A stretch of DNA of 17,309 nt, from positions 1 to 17,309 of the forward strand of contig CALHUY010000069.1 in NCBI GenBank assembly GCA_938039295.1, given 5' to 3'. The DNA is from an uncultured Solobacterium sp. GTDB lineage: Bacteria; Bacillota_I; Bacilli_A; Erysipelotrichales; Erysipelotrichaceae. Each line of letters starts with the position of its first letter. Within the stretch, counting starts at the first letter, position 1. Below, piece after piece: positions 6,829 to 15,444 of this stretch. The position numbers and the translations under genes are program-made. The notes below the pieces were generated by a model. It was given only the letters and a program-made list of their open reading frames with translations, did not search any database and was not told the DNA's origin.

Positions 6829-6858
6829 AAAAATGCGACTCAATAGAATGAGTCGCAT
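6829..6858 (-). terminator. Intrinsic terminator after the B3/4-domain gene
   Basis: A perfect 10-bp stem (6858-6849 with 6842-6833) with a 6-base loop is followed on the minus strand by five T residues (6833-6829). It is back to back with the plus-strand terminator of the convergent lipoprotein gene. Confidence 0.8.
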
Positions 6859-6865
6859 CGTATAT

Positions 6866-7591
6866 TTATTCTTGAATCATTGTTTCCTTTGTATGAATAT
6901 TGATAATCTGTTTATTGATAACTTCTGCACCAACATACTGTGTTAAAAGATTTGCAAGTTCATCAACTGCTTCTTGTAACTCTCCTACACGGTTTGGTTC
7001 TACGCATTCCATTGCGATAAACTCAACAGTAGTATCATCTGTAACTTCTGTACGCTTTCCATCACGCCAGTTCCAGCAACGGCAGATAACACCTTCCTCA
7101 TCATAGTATGCGATTTCTCCAGCAAGTGGTGGCTCTGGTTTATCTGAACCAATTGGCCAGAAGTCCTCTCCACCTTTCATAATTCCTAAGTGTAAGTCAC
7201 CCTTGAAGGCTTCCATATTCTCTGCCCCAATTGGGAATGCATACTTCAATGAAATTGCATTTGTAATATCTACTGTTGGAGCGATAGAGCCAACTGGAGT
7301 TCCATGCAGTACACGCTTCAATAACGCTTCGATAGAACAACGAGCACCCTTCTTTGTAGGGAATTTAGAATATGCCTCACGCCATGTCTTTACCACTGCA
7401 TTTTCAGAAATAATATCACTAGTTAAGTACTTCTTAGCACCTTCATTTGCACTATCTAATAACGCTTTGATTTCAGCTGCCTTTTCATCATCTAAATGAA
7501 TGGACTCCTGAACATTTTTTACAGCTAATACCGCAATACTCGCTTCTGGGAAAATCTCCCAAAATCCTTCATCAACAATAAATTTCTTCAT
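6866..7591 (-). CDS. Stand-alone tRNA-synthetase B3/B4-domain protein
   Basis: The 241-residue protein resembles the solo B3/4 family, related to the editing and RNA-binding part of phenylalanyl-tRNA synthetase beta. The B3/4 fold spans about residues 65-215, with SIEALLKRVLHG, VDITNAISLKYAFPIG and GEIAYYDEEGVICRCWNWRDG. Known members are proposed to bind nucleic acid or edit mischarged tRNA; the precise substrate is unsettled. Start: a GTG at 7600 is in frame but forms part of the GAGGTG ribosome binding site, six bases before the ATG at 7591. The gene begins 27 bases after the pyrophosphatase stop codon and probably shares its transcript. It ends at a strong terminator. No synthetase catalytic motif is present. 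Confidence 0.88.
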   Translation of the reverse strand: MKKFIVDEGFWEIFPEASIAVLAVKNVQESIHLDDEKAAEIKALLDSANEGAKKYLTSDIISENAVVKTWREAYSKFPTKKGARCSIEALLKRVLHGTPVGSIAPTVDITNAISLKYAFPIGAENMEAFKGDLHLGIMKGGEDFWPIGSDKPEPPLAGEIAYYDEEGVICRCWNWRDGKRTEVTDDTTVEFIAMECVEPNRVGELQEAVDELANLLTQYVGAEVINKQIINIHTKETMIQE

Positions 7592-7618
7592 GTATATCAC
7601 CTCTATGGTACTAATATA

Positions 7619-9229
7619 TCACTTTAAAGTATCGATAATAATAGGGAGTACTTGCTTCTTACGAGATACAATACCCTTTCCAAAATGATCTTTGTTGAGA
7701 AGATCACCAAAAGCTTCTGTAACAATACTAGACTTCTTACCTGCTGCCAGGAAGTAAGAGCCTAATCCCATAGGATCAGTAAATAGTGTTAATACTAAAT
7801 CATAATGTTGTGCTTCTGCTGTCTCCTCCATGAATGCATGGAAGTGATCTTTGATTGCAAAGTAATCATCTTTCTTGCATTGTACTTGTGCAATCGCAAT
7901 TCTTGTACCACTAATTCTAAACTCTTTGAAGTCATTATAGAGCAATTCCACATCTGTCTTATTTGTAACAGAATCAGAGGCATTTAGCATCTCTTGGTAT
8001 AAGTCAACTGATTTTGTACCAGACACTTCTTCCAAGTACTTCACCATTTCATGATCGAATGGCGTCGTCGTTGGTGACTGCAAGCACATTGTATCGTTAA
8101 TAGCAGCACCAAGAAGAATACCTGCTAGATTCTTTGGTAATGTAATATGAGATGACTTATATAAACCAGTAATAATTGCAGCAGTACTTCCTACCGTGCG
8201 TGCAACAATATTGATAGGTGTCACTGTTTCAATACCACCCATACGATGGTGGTCTATAATCTCAACTACCTCACCAAATTCTAAATCACGTACAGATTGC
8301 ATTGCTTCATTATGATCGACTAGAATAAACTTTTTCTTTTCATAATGAAACAAGTGATAGCGGGAGATAGCACCCACAACTCTACCCTCTTTGTCTAGTA
8401 CTGGATATGTACGATAACGTGTCTTAGCGATATGATCACTTACCTCGTCAACATACTCTGTTTCTTGGAATGTCATGACATCCGTTGTCATCACTGATTT
8501 AACAGATGGTGTTTGATAAATCAATCGTGAACATTCAATTACAGAGTAATCCGTATGCAACATAGGTACACCCTTTTCTTTTGCATAAGATAAAGTAACT
8601 GCATCAATCCAGTCTTCACCAGATACAACCACAAGTGCTGCACCTGCATCAATCACAAAGCGTTGAATATCAGGATTATTACGTACAATTACAATAGAAT
8701 TCTTATATACCTCTGGCTTATCAGACATGGAAGGCATGATTTGCACAATACCACTTGGGTGATAATGTTTTGATTCGCAATAATACTTGCCTTTTAGTAC
8801 TCTTGCAATATTGGTTAATGTAGCTGTACTGATTAAGTCTTTTAATGATTTACCACTTTCTGCCCAAAGCTTTGTTAAGTCAGAAACAGATAGTAAACCT
8901 AAAAGTCTTTCTTTTTCATCAACGATGAAAATACCTTTATTTTTACGAGATAAAATAAGGTCTAATGCTTCTTTCATTGTTAAATCTGGGCCTGCAAGTA
9001 ATGGATCATCCTTTTCTATTTCCGATAACATGCATCTAGCTGTATGGATTAGTTTCGGATGTTCAAAACCAAACTTCTGTAATAAATACTGTGTTTCACT
9101 CTTTGCCTTGCCTAAAGCACATGCGATAGCATCCTGCCCTAGCTGTTGTTTCAGATGAGCATACGCGATTGCGGATACAATTGCATCACAATCAGGATTC
9201 ATATGCCCTGTCACATAGAATGGTTTCAT
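7619..9229 (-). CDS. Manganese-dependent family II inorganic pyrophosphatase with CBS and DRTGG domains
   Basis: It hydrolyses pyrophosphate in the cytoplasm; CBS-containing members are controlled by adenine nucleotides. The 536-residue protein starts with the DHH-family metal motif GHMNPDCDA (His9, Asp13, Asp15). A regulatory insert follows: CBS1 about 75-125, a DRTGG-like domain about 145-240, and CBS2 about 243-298. The catalytic domain then resumes with VDHNE (304-308), DHHR (326-329) and INDT with Asp379. The C-terminal DHHA2 domain ends in the substrate-binding SRKKQ (522-526). Small departures from the commonest consensus (CDA instead of TDS; INDT) keep the metal ligands. The ribosome binding site is poor (TTGGG only), but the ATG at 9229 is well placed. 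It lies 25 bases after the AraC-type regulator gene and 27 before the B3/4 gene, so the three probably form one transcript, with a possible extra promoter at 9248. Confidence 0.94.
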   Translation of the reverse strand: MKPFYVTGHMNPDCDAIVSAIAYAHLKQQLGQDAIACALGKAKSETQYLLQKFGFEHPKLIHTARCMLSEIEKDDPLLAGPDLTMKEALDLILSRKNKGIFIVDEKERLLGLLSVSDLTKLWAESGKSLKDLISTATLTNIARVLKGKYYCESKHYHPSGIVQIMPSMSDKPEVYKNSIVIVRNNPDIQRFVIDAGAALVVVSGEDWIDAVTLSYAKEKGVPMLHTDYSVIECSRLIYQTPSVKSVMTTDVMTFQETEYVDEVSDHIAKTRYRTYPVLDKEGRVVGAISRYHLFHYEKKKFILVDHNEAMQSVRDLEFGEVVEIIDHHRMGGIETVTPINIVARTVGSTAAIITGLYKSSHITLPKNLAGILLGAAINDTMCLQSPTTTPFDHEMVKYLEEVSGTKSVDLYQEMLNASDSVTNKTDVELLYNDFKEFRISGTRIAIAQVQCKKDDYFAIKDHFHAFMEETAEAQHYDLVLTLFTDPMGLGSYFLAAGKKSSIVTEAFGDLLNKDHFGKGIVSRKKQVLPIIIDTLK

Positions 9230-9247
9230 TATTTACCCAACTTTCTA

Positions 9248-9253
9248 ATTATA
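9248..9253 (-). promoter_or_regulatory. Candidate -10 (TATAAT) before the pyrophosphatase gene
   Basis: A consensus TATAAT on the minus strand begins just after the stop codon of the regulator gene and would start transcription about 12 bases before the pyrophosphatase ATG. No -35 box is seen, so this is a weak call. Confidence 0.35.
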
Positions 9254-9254
9254 G

Positions 9255-10529
9255 TTATCCAGTAAAGCCACTCTCAGAACGGTCTACTTTTTGTAGTGTG
9301 ATTCCTGTACGGAACTCTGTTGGAGTCATGGCTTTGAATTTGTAAAAGTTAAGATTGAATGTCTTGATATTGTTATAACCTACTGCTACTGCAATATCTA
9401 AGACAGAATATGTTGTAGATATTAATAACTCACTAGCTTTGTTAATACGAATAAAGTTTAATAATGTTTCAAAGTTCTTCTCAGAATAATATAGTAATGA
9501 TCGATTTAATTCTGAAACACTCACACCGTATTTCTCAGCCATCGTACTTGCAAGTAACTTTTCTGTATCATAGTGCTTGTAGAGATAGTTTGTTACTTCG
9601 AAGGCAACGTTCTTATCAGCACGATTATATCCAGATTTTACTTTGCTGTAGATTTTACGGTATTTATTTGGTGTAATACCTACCTTCTCCACGAAGTGTT
9701 TAGATAGATGTGATGCATCTGCAAAACCTAGGAGAACGGCAATTTCTTCTAATGTCATATCCGTATAAATCAGATAGTCTGAAGTTTTTTCAATACGAAT
9801 ATTATTCAATAATTTTGTAAATGTAGTACCTGTTAAATCGGTTAACTTCTTTGACAATGTTGATTCTGATATAAAGAATACTTTCGCTACTTTTTCAAGT
9901 GTTAAACGCTCTGAAGAGTGGGAATAAATATAACTCAATATCGAATTCTGCATTACTGATGCATTTTCTTCATTTACCACTTCTTCACTCGCTTTAAAGT
10001 ACCGGCGATATGCCACCATTAATTCAATGATTTTAACGAGCGAATAAAGAAAGGATAATGGTTTTGTAGGTTGCCTGACTAATGCGGAATCAACGCCAAG
10101 TTCCTGTTGCAAATGAGACATGATTCCATCTACATACTTTGTCTGTTCCTCGTTTAAATACACTACTGGCTCTACCGCAAGGAAATTAAGTAAGTCAACA
10201 CTTTCTTCTTCTAAACCCGGTGTTACCTTTAGCATTGTATTTATAAACTGATAATCATAAATTACAAGATTTAAATGCAAAGTATCTCTTACATCAATAA
10301 TATCTGTAATCTTCCATGGTGTAATTGCACATAGTGTATGTGGTTTAATGTCATACTCCACACCATCCACTTTGATCTTACCGACACCTTTATTAAAGTA
10401 CATAAAACGGGCAGCTTGATGCATCAAAGCTTTGGTTGGTTTCTCAATCGCTTCAAAGTCAAATGAGCAAAATGAGATGGGATTAGTTTCCGACGTCCAG
10501 CTATCTTGAATAGTTGCTGTTTTTGTCAT
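9255..10529 (-). CDS. AraC-family regulator with two tandem AraC DNA-binding regions
   Basis: The 424-residue product has an N-terminal cupin-like sensor (about 35-100; FNKGVGKIKVDGVEYDIKPHT fits an AraC ligand-binding barrel) and a helical linker (125-185). Two complete AraC/XylS DNA-binding regions follow at about 193-295 and 305-410. Each has two helix-turn-helix units and the family signature near its end (LGFADASHLSKHFVEKVGITPNKYR; VGYNNIKTFNLNFYKFKAMTPTEFR). Most family members have one such region, so this could bind extended or paired sites as a monomer. Start: the open frame runs 24 codons further, but AGAGG (10543-10539) precedes the ATG at 10529. It lies directly downstream of the arginine deiminase operon, past a strong terminator, with its own extended -10. 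Control of the arc operon is a reasonable inference, not shown. The ligand is unknown. Confidence 0.9.
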   Translation of the reverse strand: MTKTATIQDSWTSETNPISFCSFDFEAIEKPTKALMHQAARFMYFNKGVGKIKVDGVEYDIKPHTLCAITPWKITDIIDVRDTLHLNLVIYDYQFINTMLKVTPGLEEESVDLLNFLAVEPVVYLNEEQTKYVDGIMSHLQQELGVDSALVRQPTKPLSFLYSLVKIIELMVAYRRYFKASEEVVNEENASVMQNSILSYIYSHSSERLTLEKVAKVFFISESTLSKKLTDLTGTTFTKLLNNIRIEKTSDYLIYTDMTLEEIAVLLGFADASHLSKHFVEKVGITPNKYRKIYSKVKSGYNRADKNVAFEVTNYLYKHYDTEKLLASTMAEKYGVSVSELNRSLLYYSEKNFETLLNFIRINKASELLISTTYSVLDIAVAVGYNNIKTFNLNFYKFKAMTPTEFRTGITLQKVDRSESGFTG

Positions 10530-10553
10530 AATTTTTGTACCTCTGTTATACAT

Positions 10554-10562
10554 ATCATAGCA
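10554..10562 (-). promoter_or_regulatory. Extended -10 promoter (TGCTATGAT) for the double-AraC regulator
   Basis: On the minus strand TGC precedes TATGAT (10559-10554), an extended -10. The hexamer TTTCCG sits 17 bases upstream and lies inside a near-palindrome CGGAA-N2-TTCCG (10577-10588) that overlaps the foot of the preceding terminator. A regulator bound there would cover the -35 position. Confidence 0.45.
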
Positions 10563-10575
10563 TACTTGTATAAAA

Positions 10576-10613
10576 GCGGAAAGTTCCGACCGTGCTCTCA
10601 CACAGCCGGAACT
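10576..10613 (-). terminator. Terminator of the arginine deiminase operon (13-bp stem)
   Basis: Read on the minus strand, arms 10613-10601 and 10594-10582 pair over 13 bp (two G-T wobbles) around a TGAGAG loop. The stem is unusually GC-rich for the region. The T-tract is broken (TT, then TTTT after a CCGC interruption), so termination may be incomplete and allow some read-through into the regulator gene. It lies 27 bases after the transporter stop codon. Confidence 0.65.
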
Positions 10614-10639
10614 CTATCCTAAACATATTTGAGTTTTAA

Positions 10640-12151
10640 TTATTTGACTAACATCATTGCTAATGATAGAACAACGATATTTGCGATAGCAATCGCTACA
10701 AATAACTTCATACCCCACTTCATATATGTCTTTAGTTCAACCTTAGCTGCACCTAGACCACCCATTACTACACCAGATGTTGGTGTGAAGAGGTTGATTA
10801 ATCCGCAACCAGCGCAGAAGATATTGATCATAATTGAAGCGTTGAAGCCTAATGTATTTGCTAAGCCACCCATTACTGGCATTGAGAATCCAGCAAGTCC
10901 AGATGTTGAAGGAACTAAGAAACTCAATACTAAGTAAATTACATATGATAGAGGAGCGAATACGAATCCTGGAACACCCATCAACATACCTGCTGCCTTG
11001 TCCAAGATCCAGAAGTCCATATGAGTAGACTTCATAACGACTGTAATACCACGAGCAACTGCGATAACGATTGCTACTGATAATAGATCCTTCGCACCGT
11101 CTAAGAATGTATCGATGAATTCTCTTTCAGACATTCTAGCCATGATAGCGATAAGAATACTTGAGAATGTAAACCAAGCAGCTAACTCAGAGAAGTACCA
11201 TAGACCTAAAGGTTCACCCGTTAAGAATGAAGTCCATCCAAGCACTGCTAAGTAAGCTTCTTCATCACCAGCAAAGTTGATATCAATATAAGAAATGAGT
11301 GACGCAATCATAACTGCAAATGAAATTGCAAATACGATTAATACAGCCTTATGCTTGCCTGTAAATTCTAACTTGTTGCCATCATCCTTTGTGAAGTGTT
11401 CACGCATATCTTCCTGTTCTTGTAGAGAAAGAATTGTTGAACCTTTATCAGCCTTAACCTTCTTAGCGTAAGCTAATACAAAGAAAATAGCAATTGCAAG
11501 TGATGTAAACCACAATGCAAAACCAAGAATCATAACTAATGTGTTGTCATAAGGAACGTTAACACTCTGCAATGCAGCCATAGCTGCACCAGTAGCAAAT
11601 GGGTTAATTGTTGAACCTAATACACCACATCCTGCACCGAGCAATACAGTTGCAACTGCTACCATTGTATCGAAGCCAGCTGCTACTAATGCTGTAGTAA
11701 TCAAAGCGTAGAAACCGATTGTCTCTTCAGCCATTCCATATGTGGAACCACCGATAGAGAATAAGATCATCAAGATAACGATTAGGACTTCTTCCTTGCC
11801 GTGCATCTTCTTAACTAAGTGGTAAACACCAGCTTCAAGAGCACCTGTCTTCATTACAACACCGATGAATCCACCGATAGCCATAATAAATACGATCAAG
11901 TCAGCAGCATCCACAAATCCTCTTGGGAATGCCATGAAGAAATCACTAAACTTTGCACCGACAACCGTAACGGTCTCGCCGTTAGCAACCATGTTAACCA
12001 AGTCGCCATACTTCTCAGGGTTTAAACCGCTGATTAAGCTATCGCTAATTGGTTGTCCATTTAATAATACGGAAATTAAACAAAGTACTGCTAAAATAAT
12101 AAATAAAATTGTAAACGCTGTTAATGAGCGTTTCTTGGCTTTCACAGACAT
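10640..12151 (-). CDS. YfcC-family transporter, probable arginine/ornithine (or citrulline/ornithine) antiporter
   Basis: This 503-residue polytopic membrane protein (about 12-13 hydrophobic segments) belongs to the YfcC/DcuC-like family, which provides the exchanger in many streptococcal-type arginine deiminase operons. Signature stretches include GGSTYGMAEETIGFYALI, LGAGCGVLGSTINPFA, FLVPSTSGLAGFSMP and NLFTPTSGVVMGGLGAAK. A hydrophilic loop near residues 230-265 (DKGSTILSLQEQEDMREHF) probably separates two halves. The start at 12151 is preceded by AAGGGGGG. It lies 17 bases after arcC and is the last gene of the operon, ending at a strong hairpin. The context argues for arginine uptake against ornithine; the family alone does not fix the substrate, and such genes are called arcD in some genomes. 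Confidence 0.88.
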   Translation of the reverse strand: MSVKAKKRSLTAFTILFIILAVLCLISVLLNGQPISDSLISGLNPEKYGDLVNMVANGETVTVVGAKFSDFFMAFPRGFVDAADLIVFIMAIGGFIGVVMKTGALEAGVYHLVKKMHGKEEVLIVILMILFSIGGSTYGMAEETIGFYALITTALVAAGFDTMVAVATVLLGAGCGVLGSTINPFATGAAMAALQSVNVPYDNTLVMILGFALWFTSLAIAIFFVLAYAKKVKADKGSTILSLQEQEDMREHFTKDDGNKLEFTGKHKAVLIVFAISFAVMIASLISYIDINFAGDEEAYLAVLGWTSFLTGEPLGLWYFSELAAWFTFSSILIAIMARMSEREFIDTFLDGAKDLLSVAIVIAVARGITVVMKSTHMDFWILDKAAGMLMGVPGFVFAPLSYVIYLVLSFLVPSTSGLAGFSMPVMGGLANTLGFNASIMINIFCAGCGLINLFTPTSGVVMGGLGAAKVELKTYMKWGMKLFVAIAIANIVVLSLAMMLVK

Positions 12152-12168
12152 ACTATCCCCCCTTCTAA

Positions 12169-13107
12169 TTATTTAGTAATAATGGTGCCTGTTTCACCTT
12201 GTAAAGCAACTTTTGCTTTTTGTAATGATGTAATTAATGCTGTTCCACCATGTGTATTATTCTTAACGAATTCCATGCATGACTGAACCTTTGGAAGCAT
12301 ACTTCCAGGAGCAAACTGCTTCTCTTCGATATACTTCTCTGCTTCTTCCAATGTCATTGTTGGAAGTTCCTTTTGATCAGGCTTGTTATAGTTAATGCAT
12401 ACTCTGTCAACTGCAGTTAAGATAATCAACATATCTGCACCAATGGACTGTGCTAGTAATGCACTAGAACGATCCTTATCGATAACAGCTGCAACGCCCT
12501 TTAATCCTTGCTCAGTTTCAACTACAGGGATTCCTCCGCCACCAACTGTAATAACGATGTCGCCAGCCTTAACAAGTTGCTCAACAACCTTTAATTCAAC
12601 GATACGCTGTGGGATTGGTGAAGGAACAACACGACGATATCCACGTCCTGCGTCTTCTACAAATGTAAAGCCCTTTTCAGCAGCAATCTTGTCTGCTTCT
12701 TCCTTAGTATAGAAGCTTCCTACTGGTTTTGTAGGTTTCGCAAATCCTGGATCGTTTGCATCAACAACTACCTGTGTAACAATAGCTGCACATTCCTTGT
12801 CAACACCACGCACCTTTAATTCCTGCTGAATTGCTTGTTGTAAATGATAACCGATATAGCCCTGAGACATCGCACCACATTCTGGGAATGGCATATATGG
12901 AGTATTGCCACCCTTTGTGCAAGAGAATTCCATTGCTAGGTTGATCATTCCAACCTGTGGTCCATTACCATGACCAACAATTACTTCATAGCCGTCCTGT
13001 GCTAAATCAACGATAGTCTTAGCAGTATGACGAACTAATTCAAGCTGCTCTTCAGGGGTATTGCCTAAGGCATTACCCCCAAGAGCTACTACTATACGCT
13101 TTGCCAT
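12169..13107 (-). CDS. arcC: Carbamate kinase
   Basis: It transfers phosphate from carbamoyl phosphate to ADP, making ATP, ammonia and CO2, the energy-yielding step of the arginine deiminase pathway in the cytoplasm. The 312-residue product has the amino-acid-kinase N-terminal motif LGGNALG (9-15) and the glycine-rich GHGNGPQVG (45-53). Further along are VVPSPIPQRI, the GGGGIPV loop and the DKDRSSALLA segment typical of carbamate kinase. Length is usual for the family. It starts four bases after the arcB stop codon without a strong ribosome binding site, which suggests translational coupling, and it is followed after 17 bases by the transporter gene. Confidence 0.97.
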   Translation of the reverse strand: MAKRIVVALGGNALGNTPEEQLELVRHTAKTIVDLAQDGYEVIVGHGNGPQVGMINLAMEFSCTKGGNTPYMPFPECGAMSQGYIGYHLQQAIQQELKVRGVDKECAAIVTQVVVDANDPGFAKPTKPVGSFYTKEEADKIAAEKGFTFVEDAGRGYRRVVPSPIPQRIVELKVVEQLVKAGDIVITVGGGGIPVVETEQGLKGVAAVIDKDRSSALLAQSIGADMLIILTAVDRVCINYNKPDQKELPTMTLEEAEKYIEEKQFAPGSMLPKVQSCMEFVKNNTHGGTALITSLQKAKVALQGETGTIITK

Positions 13108-13111
13108 GTGA

Positions 13112-14104
13112 TTACTTCAGAGTAGCATACATAACAGCCTTAATTGTATGCATACGGTTCTCTGCCTCATCAAATTGTCTAGCTTGTGTGCCTAAGAATA
13201 CATCATCTGTAACTTCCATAGCCTCTAAGCCATACTTCTGGTAAATGTTCTCACCAACTGTTGTGTTACGATCATGGAATGATGGTAAGCAGTGTAAGAA
13301 GATAGCAGTTGGCTTAGCCATAGCCATCAATTCCTTATTAACCTGGTAAGGACGTAAGAGCTTGATTCTTGGCTCCCATAATTCTTCTGGTTCACCCATT
13401 GATAACCAAATATCTGTGTAAAGAACGTCTGCGTCCTTAGCACCGATCTTGATATCATCTGTTAATTCGATTTCAGCGCCTGTCTTGCTAGCTACTTCTC
13501 TGCACTTAGCAACGAGTTCATCTGAAGGCATTAATTCCTTAGGTCCACATGCGCAGAAGTGCATACCTAACTTAGCACAAACAATCATCAATGAGTTAGC
13601 TACGTTGTTACGAGCATCACCGAAGAATGTTAACTTACGGCCTCTAACATCGCCGAATTCTTCCTTAACTGTTAAGATATCAGCCAACATCTGTGTTGGG
13701 TGATATAAGTCTGTTAAACCATTCCATACAGGAACACCAGAATACTTAGCAAGTTCTTCAACTACTTCCTGCTTGAATCCACGGTATTCGATACCATCGT
13801 ACATACGACCTAATACCTTAGCTGTATCTTCTAATGATTCCTTCTTACCCATCTGTGATGATCCAGAATCTAGGAATGTAACACCCATACCTAAGTCACG
13901 TGCACCAACTTCGAATGCACAACGTGTTCTTGTAGATGTCTTTTCAAATAATAGAACAACTTGCTTGCCCTTTAAATAACTGTGGTCAACACCGTTAGCC
14001 TTTAACTTCTTGAATTCTGCAGATAATTCCAAGAAATATCTGATTTCATCAGATGTAAAATCTAATAGTGTTAAAAAACTTCTTCCTCTAACATTAACGC
14101 CCAT
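13112..14104 (-). CDS. arcB: Ornithine carbamoyltransferase (catabolic)
   Basis: In this context it splits citrulline with phosphate into ornithine and carbamoyl phosphate. The 330-residue product has the carbamoyl-phosphate motif STRTR (57-61), HPTQ (135-138), the ornithine-binding region DIWLSMGE (231-238) and HCLP (271-274, with the Cys of the ornithine site). AAAGGAG precedes the ATG at 14104 with normal spacing. The gap to arcA is 54 bases, AT-rich and without a terminator. Sequence alone does not separate catabolic arcB from anabolic argF; the setting between arcA and arcC makes it catabolic, and the symbol reflects that inference. Confidence 0.96.
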   Translation of the reverse strand: MGVNVRGRSFLTLLDFTSDEIRYFLELSAEFKKLKANGVDHSYLKGKQVVLLFEKTSTRTRCAFEVGARDLGMGVTFLDSGSSQMGKKESLEDTAKVLGRMYDGIEYRGFKQEVVEELAKYSGVPVWNGLTDLYHPTQMLADILTVKEEFGDVRGRKLTFFGDARNNVANSLMIVCAKLGMHFCACGPKELMPSDELVAKCREVASKTGAEIELTDDIKIGAKDADVLYTDIWLSMGEPEELWEPRIKLLRPYQVNKELMAMAKPTAIFLHCLPSFHDRNTTVGENIYQKYGLEAMEVTDDVFLGTQARQFDEAENRMHTIKAVMYATLK

Positions 14105-14158
14105 AATAGCTCCTTTTCTTATTTAATTTTCTATTTTTATGGTTATTTAATTTTTAAC

Positions 14159-15388
14159 TTAGTCTTCACGAACTAATGGCATGGACATACATCTTGGTCC
14201 ACCACGTCCTACACATAAGTTGGATGCTTCTAATTCTAATACTTCAAATCCATTATCCTTTAGATATTGGTTTGTAACATAGTTACGCTTGTAAACGATA
14301 ATCTTACCTGGAGCGATTGTTAATGTATTAGAACCATCGTTCCACTGTTCACGTTCAGCTGCTAATGGGTCGCCAGCTCCGCAAGGGAATAAACGAACCT
14401 TATCTAAGCCCATGAACTTAGCAAGAATATCTTCTAACTTACCTGTATGTTCTTCAATATGAACATCATGATTTGCACGATCAGCTGTTAGTGCAAATAC
14501 CTGTAATGTTCCCATGATACCTGGGTGAATTGTAAATGCATCAGTATCGATCTGTGTAAATACTGTATCTAAGTGCATGAATGCACGTGAATTAGGAATA
14601 TTGAAAGCTAAAATTGTCTCAATCTTATTTCCTTCGTTTTCATAGAACATCTTCATAGCTAAGTCCTGAATCGCTTCAGCCTGTGTTCTCTGTGAAATAC
14701 CAATGAATAAGAGTTTTTCATTAACGTTTAATACGTCTCCACCTTCGATATGGAAGTGGTTGTTACGTCCATATAAGTCTGGAACGTTTCCAGCATATTC
14801 TGGGTGGAATCTGAAGATGTAGTCTGCATAGATTGTTTCACGGTTTCTTGTTACAGAGTACATTCTGTTAATAACTGCACCATTACCTACAGAAGCGAAT
14901 GGGTCGCGTGTAAAGTATAGGTTTGGCATTGGGTTTACTAATAAGTGAGAATTAGATTCAAGACGGTCAACTAAGAAGTTTGTCTTGATTTCACCAAGTT
15001 CTCTAAATGTGATACCAGCCATAGTCTTTAAAACTAATTCCTTAGTATTTGTAAACTTAGCTAAGTAGTCCTTAATAATCTTATGATATTCAGTTGTATG
15101 AACGCCTGATTCAACTAACCACTGATCAAGGAACTGTTCCTTAATTTCTGGGTGAGCATCTAATGTTTCAGCCATTAAATCTTCAAGATAAACAACTTCA
15201 ACGCCGTTGTCACTTAAGATCTTAGCAAAACGGTCATGTTCAACCTGTGCTTCGTAAAGATCAGGAATATCATCAAATAATAATTCTCCTAATGTTTCAG
15301 GTGTAAGATTTAATAATTCTTCTCCTGGCCTGTGTAATAAAACCTTCTTGAGTGTTTTAATTTCACTCGTTACATGAATGTTAGACAT
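14159..15388 (-). CDS. arcA: Arginine deiminase
   Basis: It hydrolyses L-arginine to citrulline and ammonia, the first step of the arginine deiminase pathway, which gives ATP and neutralises acid. The 409-residue product has all family hallmarks: LHRPGEEL near the N-terminus, LYFTRDPFASVG, FHIEGGDVL, the MHLDTVFT segment with the catalytic His region, and the C-terminal GRGGPRCMSMP with nucleophile Cys400. The frame is open 16 codons upstream to an ATG at 15436, but that ATG lies in the loop of a dyad and has no ribosome binding site, whereas AGGAGG lies seven bases before the ATG at 15388. It is the first gene of arcA-arcB-arcC-transporter. The leader carries a cre site and repeated motifs, so catabolite repression and a specific activator are likely. 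Confidence 0.97.
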   Translation of the reverse strand: MSNIHVTSEIKTLKKVLLHRPGEELLNLTPETLGELLFDDIPDLYEAQVEHDRFAKILSDNGVEVVYLEDLMAETLDAHPEIKEQFLDQWLVESGVHTTEYHKIIKDYLAKFTNTKELVLKTMAGITFRELGEIKTNFLVDRLESNSHLLVNPMPNLYFTRDPFASVGNGAVINRMYSVTRNRETIYADYIFRFHPEYAGNVPDLYGRNNHFHIEGGDVLNVNEKLLFIGISQRTQAEAIQDLAMKMFYENEGNKIETILAFNIPNSRAFMHLDTVFTQIDTDAFTIHPGIMGTLQVFALTADRANHDVHIEEHTGKLEDILAKFMGLDKVRLFPCGAGDPLAAEREQWNDGSNTLTIAPGKIIVYKRNYVTNQYLKDNGFEVLELEASNLCVGRGGPRCMSMPLVRED

Positions 15389-15420
15389 TTGCTTTCCTCC
15401 TATTGTCTTTTCATTTGGGC

Positions 15421-15444
15421 TACATATCGCGCGCATGATATGTA
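15421..15444. promoter_or_regulatory. 24-bp dyad in the arcA leader
   Basis: Perfect 8-bp inverted arms TACATATC (15421-15428) and GATATGTA (15437-15444) flank a GC-rich centre, GCGCGCAT. It lies just downstream of the predicted arcA transcription start and shares four bases with the cre site. It could be an operator or an mRNA hairpin near the 5' end; the sequence cannot decide. Confidence 0.5.

Noticed and set aside
8787..9158. Plus-strand open frame of 123 codons
   Set aside because: It is wholly antisense to the pyrophosphatase gene, with no ribosome binding site and no recognisable protein features.
10629..10937. Plus-strand open frame of 102 codons
   Set aside because: It is antisense to the transporter C-terminus and lacks a ribosome binding site.
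11865..12176. Plus-strand open frame of 103 codons
   Set aside because: It is antisense to the transporter N-terminus and has the composition expected of a shadow frame.
12395..12712. Plus-strand open frame of 105 codons
   Set aside because: It is antisense to arcC in a well-conserved region, so it is a shadow.
15389..15436. N-terminal extension of ArcA by 16 residues
   Set aside because: The frame is open, but the upstream ATG has no ribosome binding site and lies in a dyad; AGGAGG at the ATG at 15388 is decisive, and the family begins there.
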